This document shows positions 8,508-20,200 of a DNA stretch of 39,086 nt, one piece after another. A program made the translations under genes and the position numbers. Origin of the DNA: Chromera velia (Eukaryota; Sar; Chromeraceae); contig JAHBMJ010002193.1 of assembly GCA_018398765.1 (NCBI GenBank), positions 12,501-51,586 on the forward strand, read 5' to 3'. Positions within the stretch are counted from its first letter, which is position 1, and each line of letters starts with the position of its first letter. The notes below the pieces were generated by a model. The model saw only the letters and a program-made list of their open reading frames with translations, did no database searches and had not been told where the DNA came from.

Positions 8508-10516
8508 CTGCTGGACGCAAGGCAGAAAGGCGGCAACCCCCATCTGCGGCTCGGCCTTGTGTATAATTTCGAAGCTAACGAGAAGGGAGTGAAAAGGTTG
8601 GTGGAGGCCCTGGACAAGACGGGCCATGCAGAGGGACCGGAGGAACTGAACTTCGAAGGCTGCGGTATTGACTGGGAGAATGCAAAGCTGGTCAGGGTAG
8701 GGGATGGGAGGGGAGGGAATGGGGGGAAGTGACTTTGTGGGTGATTCTGTGTTGCTGTTCTTTCTGTAATATGATTCTCGTTTATCTCACTCACGCAAGC
8801 GGGGAATGTGACCATATGTGGAAGCACGTGTGTTTGGAGCCAGGCCTCTTTCCCTTTTTTCATTCGAGCCCCCGAACAGATGCTGGAAGTCTGTTGGCCT
8901 GCCTGTTTGTCAGGAGGGAGGAGAGACTTTCATGGAGACAACTGGAGAGGGACCCTGACGCTGCAAGAGCCACTTTTGTCGACCGTTCTTTTTTTAAGAG
9001 TCTTTTTAAGGCCATTTTTGTTTACCTTTCCTTTTTTCACACTCTTTTTAAGGCCACTTACCTTTCGTTTCTTCACACTCTTTTTAGGGCCACTTCTGTT
9101 TGTTGACCTTTCCTTATTTCACGCTGCGGCCGTGTGCATTGGGAGCCGTAAGATGCTGCATGTGTTTGTGTGTAAGAGAGAGACAGTCTCCATCGAACAC
9201 GTACGTCACCAGATAAAAAATTCATCCCTCCGTGTGCGCGCGCTCAGATCTTCGGCTTCATGCGACTCGGCCACACCCCCAACCTGAAGCGCCTTCTTCT
9301 CTACGGCAACGAAAGACTCGGCGAAGAAAAATGGGCACTGGGAGCTCTTCTAGAGAGTGGGAAAGTGGAGGGGCTAGAGGAACTCAATCTCAAAAAATGC
9401 GGAATTTCCGGGGAGACTGCACAGAATGTAAGCTTGCATGGGAATGAAGGGGGGGGGCGGGAGGGGGGCTGTGGCTTTGTGGGTGTCTGTGTGTTGCCGT
9501 GATTTGCACGTCTCTCGGACGCAAGCTCCGCATCCGATTCGGTCGCACGGTACTCTTTATGGGAGTTGGGGGAGGTGCATGAATGCATTGTGAGCGAGAG
9601 TGACTTCGACTGGCCTTCCATTAATTCTCTAGGTACGTAGCCGGAAGGATCGACGTCGGCTGGCCTGTGGGGAATTCAGGAGAGATAGATAGCTGGACTC
9701 AGAGAGGCCTTGCTGCGTGGAACGGTTCCTTGAGCCTTTTATATTCTTGTATTTTGTTGGTTGAAAATACAGGGCGGATTTTCTTTCGTGCTTTGCAGTT
9801 CTGTCGGCGGTGACTTTCTTGATCCTCAACGATCCACTCCGACCGTGCATGCTGTCTGTGAGATGCTGTGACAGAGACATACATACATACATTGTAATGT
9901 CCGTCTCTCTATTGACATGTGCGTGCAGATCTTCGGCGCCATGCAGCGCGGCCACACCCCAAACCTCAAGAAGCTCGAGCTGGACTCCAACAGAGGGCTC
10001 ACAGTTGGCAGAGAGGCCACGGACGGCCTGGCTGCCGCTCTGGAGAGTGGCGGACTGGCGAAGCTGGAAAGGCTGAGCCTGTGGGATTGTCGTTTCTCCA
10101 ACACACCTACCTATGCAGAGAAGGTGAGGGGAGGGGAGGGAGGGGAGGGGGGGACGCATAGGCTTTGTGTGTGTGTGTGTGTGTGCGTGCGTGTGTGTGG
10201 TTTTTGTGTCTCTGATATGTTTCTCTTTTGTCTGGGCCAGGCAAGCGTTGCATCTGTCATATTTTGAATTCTCCTTTTCTCTCCTGCTGCTGCTACGGGT
10301 ACTGTGTCCGCGTTCTCATTGTGTCTGCCGTTGAAATCGGCATGTGCGGTTTGCTTCAGCGAAGCATGCTGTCTGCTTGATCCCGTGCTCCTAGCTCCTT
10401 CTGGTCCTCCCTCCTTTCACTTAATTTTGCGTCGCCCCCCCGGCCGCCGTTGTATGCAGATCCGCGAGGCTGCCAAGAAAGCCAACCCGAAAGTATTCGT
10501 GCACACCTCTCATTAA
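8508..10516 (+). CDS. Leucine-rich-repeat protein, four exons (3' part of a gene)
   Basis: Exons are 8508-8696, 9248-9427, 9929-10123 and 10460-10516, all in phase 0. Each follows ...GCAG or CTCAG, and the donors are GTAGGG, GTAAGC and GTGAGG. The first three exons encode 63, 60 and 65 residues of the same module. Exons 2 and 3 open IFGxM..GHTPNLK (x = F or A), then show an L-x-L-x-x-N/S strand, a helix ending ALLESG or ALESG, and a second strand (LEELNLKKCGIS; LERLSLWDCRFS). That is two ribonuclease-inhibitor-type LRRs per exon. Exon 4 adds 18 residues and TAA at 10514-10516. The introns are 551, 501 and 336 nt. No start codon belongs to exon 1, so earlier exons exist; the membrane ORF just upstream is the only candidate seen. 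LRRs of this type bind proteins; the partner is unknown. Confidence 0.75.
10124..10190 (+). repeat. G-tract and (GT)n tract at start of LRR intron 3
   Basis: Intron 3 opens with repeated GGGGA runs, then a (GT)n tract at about 10164-10200. Introns 1 (from 8697) and 2 (from 9428) also open with G runs followed by a similar gctttgtgggtg or actttgtgggtg segment. The intron ends therefore appear to be copied together with the exon modules. Confidence 0.6.
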
Positions 10517-11889
10517 GTGCACATGGACTCGATCAAACCTGTTCGCCCCTTTGGCAACGATAGCAATCAAAGAGAGCTAGAGATGTTGCATGCCAGGGGG
10601 AGAGAATCAGGACCGACCAGAGCGATCGATCTTACTTGCGAGCGATCACTTCAGATCGAGGCTCGGAGCGTGGAGATAAGACGGCCGCCTTGCTCTCCCC
10701 TTCGTTTCTGAGACCCCTTTCTCAAAAGGGCTTGGGTCCTTTCCTTTGTTCTGTTCTTTTCTTTTCCGTTGGGTTCCCCCCACCTCCTCTCCTCTCTGCA
10801 TATCTCCCGGGCCTCTCTCTGACTGGTCGATTCATGGCTGTGCTCGGATTCGGATTGACAGCAATGATTAAAGATCGACCCACTCACTAGCGTATGAAAG
10901 TGGTTCGTTCCGCAAAAGGTCAATCCGTGAACTCCCATGCATGAGCGATGCTCGATCGGTGGAGCCATTGCTTGATCGACTCATTGATCTATTTGTGTAT
11001 CAAAGCGCCCCTTTCATATGCGGAACCGTGCGCGCGGAACCGTGGCGCCGGGCGCGTGCATGTGGCCCTCTGTTCTGGCGCGTTTGAAGCGCCGGGCCTG
11101 CCCAAAAGCCTCTTTAACAGGTCTGCCAAGATCTAAAAGCTAAGATTTGTGGTCAAAAATCAATAATATAAATTCAAATATCCAATTAAAGAAAAAACAA
11201 AAAACCCTAGTAAAAACCTCTAGACCTAGCTCTAGACTAACTTTCTGATAGGATAGGATAGGATAGGATTAATGTCTGGAGGATTGGCCTCTTGCCCCAA
11301 TGCCGAGCGCTCGACGTGAAACTAGCTAGATTCACCTAGCTCCAGACCTAATTCTAGACCTATAGCGAGATTTATGCTACGATTTTTATGTAAGTTGCCA
11401 GTACATTTTTTATTTTGACTTGACTGAGTTTTATGTAAGTTTAATAGCTGTTATGCAGACATAATGCTAGACGTAATATAGGTCACGAGTTAGAGAGAAA
11501 TCTTTAAACCATAAAACAGGTACGTATTAACTAGGGTATTAAAACAGTACGTTAAAAACACTCAAACTGCACTCAAACAAACGTTTCAAGTTATTTTGAT
11601 TGAATTTGAAAGCTGATATAATTAGTGATGTAATCTATGCATGATATAATACAAAAAGGCACTGTACATATCGTACATTATTCTGGAAATTAATCTTACA
11701 TATTCATACAAAATGTGTTTATAGAAATTTTTGGTGAAAATAAAACGAAGTACAATATAATTAAAGCTATACAAACCAGCGAAATAGTGCCTACTAGTAA
11801 GAGAAGCGGCGTTAGGCTTGAAATTCCTTGGATTTCAATATTGGACATCCTTGAAGAGTTCCGGTACTTGCAGATAAACTCGGACCCCT
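10517..11889. other. Spacer, AT-rich in its second half
   Basis: No gene is recognised. Positions 10517-11140 are of mixed composition, with a short direct repeat GCGGAACCGTG near 11020-11045. From about 11140 to 11880 the sequence is AT-rich, with repeated TCTAGACCTAG-like words (11218-11245 and 11335-11362) and a GGATA tandem repeat. The open frames here are short and look like chance. Confidence 0.5.
11247..11271. repeat. (GGATA)n tandem repeat
   Basis: Four to five copies of a GGATA pentamer in tandem. Confidence 0.85.
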
Positions 11890-13276
11890 TCATTCCCCTC
11901 CGCTAGGCTTAGGACTGAATCCGTGAACGGGCCACCTCCCCCTCTGCAGAGAGTCGAAGTGCATCTGCACTGTCCCGAGGAGGGCGTCGAAGGCCTCCTG
12001 CAGGTGCCGGACCTGCACAGAGCTCCACTCGGTCTGCCCCACCGCCATCTGAGGAAGAGAGGTGACTTGAGAGAAGGACCACAAAAAGGTCACACGGAAG
12101 AGGGCCATCAGCATTCCCATCACGCTGCAGAGAGAGAGAGACACAGGGACAGGGGGAGATTGAAGGCACAAAAGCAAAGCCAATCTGTCTCAACGTATCA
12201 GTGATGCAAAGCGACATGACAAGCCCTCTGTACCACCATCTATCCTTGTATGCGTCCAAGCTAAGTCAAGTCAAGTCAAGTCCACTGAATTAACTGACCG
12301 GAAGGGAGAGCGTGAGTGTACCATGGCTTCATCGTCTGTCTCTGCGAGGAGCCGGGGGATCACGGCAAGGGAGGCAGTCCTCAAAAGAAGGGGCCGGTGG
12401 TCGTCGACTGCGAACTTCAAACGCTCAAACGCGCTCTGCAAGACATTACGTACCAAAACTTGGTCTCAATGAGCCTTGCACTTCCGACCTTTCGAACGCA
12501 CCCTGATGTAAATTTGTCGGGATGAGACAAACGTTTTGATTTCTTTCGTACGTACCATGGGTTCTGGGCATGCATGAAGGCTGGGTGAAGAAGATAAGCA
12601 TATTTTAAATTTGGAAAATTCTGTTTCAAGACTTAATTTTGTGAGTCCAGGAAACCTCCATTTCCTCAATTTGTCCAGGTCGTTGAGACGCCGCGCTTTG
12701 GTTGTACAAGGGAATTCTACCGCGCTAAATTGCATGTGCTGTACATGACATGTACACGCATACATATACAGATGGTTTACAGTCATGATCAAAGTTTTTG
12801 CCCAGAGCTCTTCTTCACGCACCTCAGTCATCGCCGTTAGGGGTTCCACGTTGTCGGCCCCAAAAGGTCCTGTTGTGGCTAGACCCATCTGAGAGTCTAG
12901 AGGGTGTTTGAGACACAGGCCCCAGAGTCCACACTCCTCAGCAGCAAGTGCGAGGGGTGCAAAGTCCACTTTGCCGCTTCCGAGCCTGAGTGCCTTCCTG
13001 TACACGGAGAGGGCGAGGAGATCCTCCGAGAGGGGGCATTCGGGAGGCAGTGGAAATATCGCACCCACAATTACGGACACCTTCATTCATGAAAACAAAC
13101 AAACAAACAAACAAGCAAGCATCGATCCGTGAGAGGAAGGGAGGAGGCTGGTGAAGATACCTGAGGGGCTCGGTCGGGGGGGGGGGGGGGTTGAACTCAA
13201 AGTTTGCATAAAACATGAAAGGAAACTCGGACGAAAAGCTAAGCAAAAAAGGTAAAAACTTGCGTGAGACTGCGGC

Positions 13277-13308
<32 letters not shown>

Positions 13309-14169
13309 AACAAACAAACAAAGAAGGTTTGGGGAAATGCACGGAGGCTTCGATGTCATTGGGACGATGACGCATCTCCTCAGATTCGGGTTCCTTCCTG
13401 CAGGAGAAGAAGATCTGGAGCGAAAACCCCGAAAAGCATTTAATCATAAAACAACACAAAAGAAAACCCAGTCGATCAAATGCCAGACTGACTGACTGAC
13501 TGACTTGCTCAATCGAGAGACCCTGGAGTGATGCGGCCCCTCGTGCCACAATGGAAATGTCACTGCCTCGGGAGGACCTGCCGGAGACGAACGAGAAATG
13601 AATCATATGATATGAAAAGACAAGCGTTGTGCGTGTGCGCTTGACAGCTGAAATAATACCACAGAGTGATGGTGAGCTCATTTGTTTTTTTTTGACCAGT
13701 TCTTGCTTGTATGCCTCATGGGCAAACTGCCCGTGACACAAAGAAGATCGGTAAATCCAACATGCAACGGGACGATGCAGAGGCAGGCAGGTCGAAACAT
13801 GAAGAATCATGCAATCTTCCTTCAGTCGGCCCACCTGCTCATGTCCTGCGACTGCGGGTCAAATGAGAGTGCAAGGACGCAGAGGCACTTGAACGCGTAC
13901 AGCCGTCTCTGCCTCTCCACCCGGTATTCATCAGTGAGGAATCGGAGGATCAACTGAGAGGACACCAACTCCCTCCCCTCCCCTATGTTCAGAGCCATCG
14001 TCCCAGGAGGGGGGGGTCCGTTTTTCCTCTCCTGTCTCTCCCTTGCGGCCTTCTCACGTCTCCACTCAGGCTTCCTACTGCTGAACAGTCGGTGCTCCTG
14101 CCTCAAGCAGAGGGGGGGGTGCATCGCCAGACAGGCCCCGTTGTCGTTCTCGGACATCTTTGCTAGCCA
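11890..14169 (-). CDS. C-terminal exons 10-15 of the large gene
   Basis: These exons encode about 365 residues with less low complexity than the rest. They include a basic segment (RKPEWRREKAARERQERK), the helix LILRFLTDEYRVERQRRLYA, and a run of helices across exon 13 (LLALSVYRKALRLGSGKV; ALAAEECGLWGLCL). A hydrophobic stretch spans exons 14-15 (VMGMLMALFRVTFLWSFSQV) and could be a membrane or buried helix. The protein ends with a final helix near HLQEAFDALLGTVQ. The last exon's acceptor is strong (CTCTCTCTCTGCAG). I see no catalytic motif. Confidence 0.6.
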
Positions 14170-14180
14170 CTGCAATCAAT

Positions 14181-14214
<34 letters not shown>

Positions 14215-17200
14215 ATGGCGGGGACAATCCATGAGTGCAAAACGAAAGAAAGGAAAGAAAAAAAAAAAAGAAAGAAAGAAAGAAAGAAAGAGGAGAGGAC
14301 GAAAGGACAGAAGAAAACACAGAAGACAGCTAGCGCCCTTCCAACTCTTTGCAGCTTTTCGTTCTACGGTCTCCACTGTCTCTCAAACCTCCCGACCAAC
14401 TTGAACGCCAGCCCATTTCCCTTCAAGACAACTAAGTGAGTCTTCCCATGCCAAATAGAGAGAGACCAGCCCCCAAAAGCAGCCGGTCTGGTCTCCCTTC
14501 GCATCGATGTGCGATGGTGCAGTGTCGGATTTTCCATTCCCGTCTCTCCTCCATTCGCCGTCCCGCACTTCGCTCTATTGACTTGCTCACCGACCTCCTT
14601 GCACCCTCACTGACCGAATTGAGGACCGAAGTTGCCTTCTCGTGAGCTCCTCTGGCGCTCAACTTGCGCATCACTCGGAGTGCCCTTTTTTTCTGCAAGT
14701 GTTTCGTTCATGGGTTCCTTTCTTTTCTCTTTTTTATCCTCTTCCCGTCGCTTCAGATCCCGGTATTTCAGCTGGGTGTCCAGAAAAAGCGACTCACGGA
14801 AGTGCAGGGAGGACAGCTAGGCGCGACCAAAAAGGGGCGAAGGGCTCCAGGGGTGAGGAAAGCCAAAGCAAAAAGAAAAGAATAAAAGAAAAGACGTCAG
14901 ACGGAAGCAGACACTGATGCAGCAAGCATCCCTACGTGACTGTTTTCTAATCATTACAAGATCCTGTCAATTGTCTTTGCTGTCTCACATACCGCCTACA
15001 TACATGAACAGACGTACATCGAGTGTTCTCCAGTCCGTCAAGTTCTCTGCCTTCTGGACCTCTGCCCCCCCCATCACCTCCCACCGGGCCTGGCAATAGA
15101 AGAGCATGACGTCAGAAGGCCACTCCTCCAGAAGGAAGGAAGCGACTGTATGCAACTCCACTCCCCCTCTCGCTCTGCAGCCACACAAAAGCACGCCAAT
15201 CCAATGACATGCAGAGAACAACCTCACACATACACGTAGACGTACGTCGGAAGACAACGAAATGAAGAGAGAGGCGAGAGTGGTTCAAAGCTCTTCTCGG
15301 CTGTGTGAAAAAAAAACCGTGCCGGGGGTCACAAAGCTTTCTTCGTTCTGAAATGCTAGCTTCAAACTGCTTGAGCATTTTTTGTGCTTTTGTTCACCTA
15401 TCTGCCCACCTGTGTGAAAGGACTGCCAAAAGAAAAGCACCAAAAGGCATGGCTTCTCTCAGGGTGCCTTCCCACTTTCGCGATGCCTTCTTTTTTTTCA
15501 AGAACGACGTCCCTCCTCCTCCGCCCATCGCTGTGCCGTCCATCTGTTTCATCAACTCAGCCGCATCCTCCACAGCTGCTGCCTCCACAAAAGAGTCAAG
15601 GTGGCGAAGCGCACCTCTCTGACCCCCTCTCTCCTGTAGCCACGTCTTCGCCTCCCCCGGGTCCTTCTTTGCCTTGATGGACGCAGCCGCTGCCTGAGAG
15701 GAAGAGACTGCATGTCCTCTCATGCTGGCGGGACTCTCCTCATCCAAAGCTGAGACAGGGGAGGTCTCTTCTTGATGTGCCTCGTCCTCCTCTTCCTCAT
15801 TCGTCTCTTCGGAACTTCCCGTTGGAGGAATAACGACTTGGAACCTCTCAAGCCATGCGTGAGCAAACTCCGGGAACGGTGCAAGCCCCGCCAGCTGGCC
15901 TTCCTGGAGGCCCATCAGGAGAACATCATGAGTGTATGCGTCTAAAAGGAGACGGGAAGTCGCGATGGTTTCGTTGAGTGACAGGATCTCTCCTATCGAT
16001 GACATCGCGATGTCTGTAGCAGAAGGGAATTTGGAATTCAGAACAGAAGCTGCGGCTGCCTGCAGTTTGCTCAATGGGGATTTAGACGTCCCAGGTCCCC
16101 TCATAGTACCAAGAGGGGATTTTGTTGGACTACTCATCCCGTCATTCCTTCTCGTCGTGCCCCCTCCATCCATTCTCTCCTCTTCACTCTGCCGCACCAG
16201 TGCTGCTTTTAAATATGCCCCCATACGCTGGGAAAATCCACAAGGGGAACGGTCTCCGATCTCCCCTCTGATCAAAGCGTTGCTTGTCTCGTCATCGATA
16301 CCCGTTCCTTGGGTAGAACTTTCCTGAGACGCATTCGAACCCCTCCCCCCCTTCCTTCGCACCCCCGCCTTAGGAGGCTCAAAAGGAGTCAGGTTGAGGA
16401 AAATCTGATCTACATACAGAGCCTCTGACTGATGCTGTGCGGGACCGGAGGATCGCGAGGACCCTCCAATGCTTGCACCCACAGCGGAGGCAGAAGGAGA
16501 CAGGGACAGGCCCATATCCAACGCCCCGGGCAGATTTGCAAGACCCGAGATGGCCCTTTGACTCGCATCTTCAGCACCAATAGGCGGAATCAAATTCACC
16601 ATCAGGTCCGCCTCCGGCTCCTGTCGCACCCCTGCCATCATATTTCTGAAGCTCTTGAAATCTTCCTCTATCACTACAAGACGAGCTACAGCGCTGCATC
16701 GAAAGAGCAAAGGAGACGAGACATCTTTTACTTCCAGCCCGAAGAGAAATTCAAAAGAACCGAATCAAAGAGATTGTCGTACTTCCATGCAGGTCAAGTT
16801 CAGTGTACTCACAAGCAGGCACTCACTCATTCAACTTCTTCATGCTTTCCTAGCCACACCATCCTTCCGATCGAAATTGTCCGTCTATTTCGCGTGTGCG
16901 TGCTCTATCGGGTTGTCGGCATGCCTGCGAGTGTCTCTGGGCCTTTGTCTGCGTGCGAGTTTGTCTTTCTGAAGAACTCCCCTTCTGCTGAGGTGAGGGA
17001 GACTGACCTGTCCTTCTCGTACAGATACTCTAGGGTCTCCTTTCTGATGGGGGCCAGGGAGAGGAGCCTTTGGAGAGACCTGATGATCGGAAGGGGGCGG
17101 ATCAAGAGAAGGATGGACATTGCGAAGTGCGAGATCGAGAAAGAACGAAGTAAAGATGGAGAGCAGCGATTCAGAGACCATTGCAAATGAGGCAATCCAA

Positions 17201-20200
17201 CTTTGACACATACAATTTGATGGCCTCGCATTCTTGGTGACAAAATATATCGGTTCACTAGATTTCAAACGCACGCTGAACGAGATGAGTCTTTCGTTGT
17301 CAAAACGACACAAACACAAGAGAAGGAAGACAGGCAAGAGAAGCTTCCTTCATTCACACACCTGGATCCAATTTTCCTCGAAGACTGGTTGACCGTCTGA
17401 GTCCTTATGGGTTTAGACAGACGATTGAGGGCCTGTACAGCTCTAATCGCGATGTGTCTCCCCTTCTTTCGGGCTGCTGCTGCAGCTGCACCTCCTGCAG
17501 ACTGGTCATCTTCACCACCCCCCTCTCCACCCCCTTCTTTTTGTCCGCCCTCCCCTTCTCCTTGCCCTTGACTTTTCCCTCCTTCGCCTCCCTTTGCTTC
17601 CCCACTCTCTTCTTTTTGCCCTCCCGATTCCCCCCCCGCCTCCCCCGCTTCTCCCCCCCCCGCCTCCGCTCTCTGTAGCTGTTCTTCTACCCGATTGGCC
17701 ACCACCAACAGCTTCGACTCATCCAATTCTGCCCATCCCTCACTCTTCTTCACAATCACTTCATATCGTTGAGAAGCTGACGTTGCGGACAAACACAAGG
17801 GAGGCTCGACGAGACCAGAGTGATTCCCCTCTCCCGTCTCAGGAGGTTCCAATACCGTCGAAGAGACTACCGACCGCTCAATCAGGCTGTCGTCGGGTGG
17901 AAGAAGACCCGAGGGCTCCCCCCCTGCCCCCGAGACTGACAATCCGCCAGGCACTCCTTGGGATTCATTTCTCTCAAGAACGGCGCTCCCCTCCCCTGTC
18001 AACGAGGGTGCCTGTGGGTTTGGAGAGCTCTCCCTGTCTCCATGCCAAATCACACTGCGGCCAGAAAGAGACTGGGGCAGGGAGGTCCCCACAGCAACAG
18101 CAGGACCCAGAGTTGGGGAGGCAGAAGGGGGAAGCAAAGGGGAAACGGAGGCAGATGGTATATTCTCGGGCACATTATTCTCAAGCTCACGAGTTTGATC
18201 CTCTGTGAGAGCTTTGGATAACTTTGACCAGAGACTGTTTTTGGGTTTTCCTGTTTCCCCTCCCGCCCCTGCCTGTCTGGTCTGCAGCGACATCGATTGT
18301 GTGACTGAATTTGCTTGTGTTGGTGGCAGATGAAAACTCTCCTCTGCGTCTTCAGACGACTCCCATGACTCAGACGGTTTCGGCAGAGTGGCGAGTAACT
18401 TCCGCGTTGTGTTCTCAATTGCGTCTCTGCAGTACTTTTGTTCCATGGCCTGGAGACGGTAGGCATGGATCTCTTCCTGGGCCATCAGGGCATTCTCCAG
18501 GAGTGTCTCGGCAGTTTGCGAAACGCGCACCAACTCATCCTGCACAGAACCACGGGGGGTGGGGTGAAGGGGATATACTCACGACGTGAAAGGGTGTACA
18601 TTTTTCTTGTGTCACTGACTCGACTGTCCTATTTAATGAGGGAGGGAGCTTTGGTTATTGAAGAAAATGACAATGCGCCCTTGAAAATATTGATTCGACA
18701 GACACACCTACCCACCTTCCGAGCCTCATGCTGTACAGACAGGAGCTGGGCCTCTGCCTGTTGTCCCTTCAACCTTCTGCCGATGGACTCGAGGCGGTTC
18801 TCCGCCTCTGCAACGAACTTGGCGTGCCTCTCGCAGATCTGCTCCGCCTCTCTGCAATGCAGGCAGGGAAATAAGCAGAACAGAAAACAGGATTCATGCC
18901 AGAGAAGACGACATCAGTAGTTGGAGACAAAAACTTGCTTACCGACGTTGAGGATAGAAGGAAGATTTTTATGCCATTCTGAGTGATTGATCTCTTTCTC
19001 ACAAGAAACATTGATGCTGCGTGATGTGAAACTGCTTCCTTTGAAACCTCTTTTCCGGCAGCCACCCACAGAAAAGCAAAAAGAAAGTGACGCACGCAAG
19101 TTTGCCCTTGTGGGACTGCAGCTCGTCAAGAAGCGCCTCCATGGGGTTGCCGGGGTCGCATACGTCCAGGTCTCTCAATCTGTCTCTCAATCGGATCGCC
19201 ACTGCCTCCACTCGTTGTCTCTCCTTCTTCCACTGGTCGTTCACTGCATCACTCAACTGTCGGAGTCTCTCGTGCAGCCTCAGCTTCTCTGCCTCCAGAG
19301 CGACCAGGGCCTCTGCAGATGTTCTCTCGAGTTCCTGGAGTCTCCGCTGTTGTCGAAGAGGTTCAGGGTTTGCCCTTCTTTCTCTTGCTGCTCTTTCTTC
19401 AAGGGCCGTCTCAACGTCCGTGGCAAAGGTGGAGAACACACGCTGTAGGGATGCGGGGGTGTCAAAAAGACAAGAGGGAAGCCAGCAAAGAAGAATAAGT
19501 GAGTGGGGTTGCATTGCACAGTTTTTGTCACCATTAAAAGTACCCGAAGGTAGCAAAAACGTATGAAAACAAGCAGAGAAGGAGTCTCTGATTAGAATGG
19601 GGTCTCTCTTATGTTTTCATCTGGACTTCTTTCTGTCTATTTGCGCTTGACGATTGGTTCTTCGGTTTTGTAAAAAGATTTGTCCAAAGATGACAAACAA
19701 AGAACATGGAAATCCTCATCTATACAAAACTCAAACAGAGCACTCACTCCGACAGGACTGACCCGAAAATCTGTCAGTCTCTCCGCAAGACTTCGAACGA
19801 GTTTGAGTGGTTCCTTCAAGTTGAGGTCCTCCTGACCCCCCCCTCTCTCCCTCTGCCTCCTGTGACTTTGGGAGGTTTCGGCAGGAGACGGAGACGGTCC
19901 AAATTCGTTCTCTCCTTCAAGAGGACTAGAGAGATGTAGGTGTTCTCCCTTTCGTTCCCTTTCCTTCGCCCCTGCGGAACTGGCGGAAGGGCTCAGAGAT
20001 CCTTTGTCAGACAGGCCGGCAGGGTTGGGTGCTGTGGCTGCGTGGAGGAGAAGTCTTCGCGGGGGGGCGGGGGAAAGAGACGGGGAGACGGCAGAGACCT
20101 TCTCGGGGTCCTCCTGAGGGTCCATTAGGAGGCGCATGGAGACAGAAAGGGGGGGGGTCTGGGAATGTGTGGGGGATAACGTTTGGGCTCTTCGGACAGT

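Noticed and set aside
12938-13834. 298-codon minus-strand frame read as one exon
   Set aside because: It crosses three good acceptors and two donors, and includes translated microsatellites (Phe/Leu/Ser runs). The spliced model uses only parts of it.
16999-17275. Longer exon 5 of the large gene beginning after TTCAG at 17276
   Set aside because: Its frame ends in phase 0 at 17088 or conflicts with exon 6. A shorter exon at 17079-17008 with a strong pyrimidine tract fits both neighbours.
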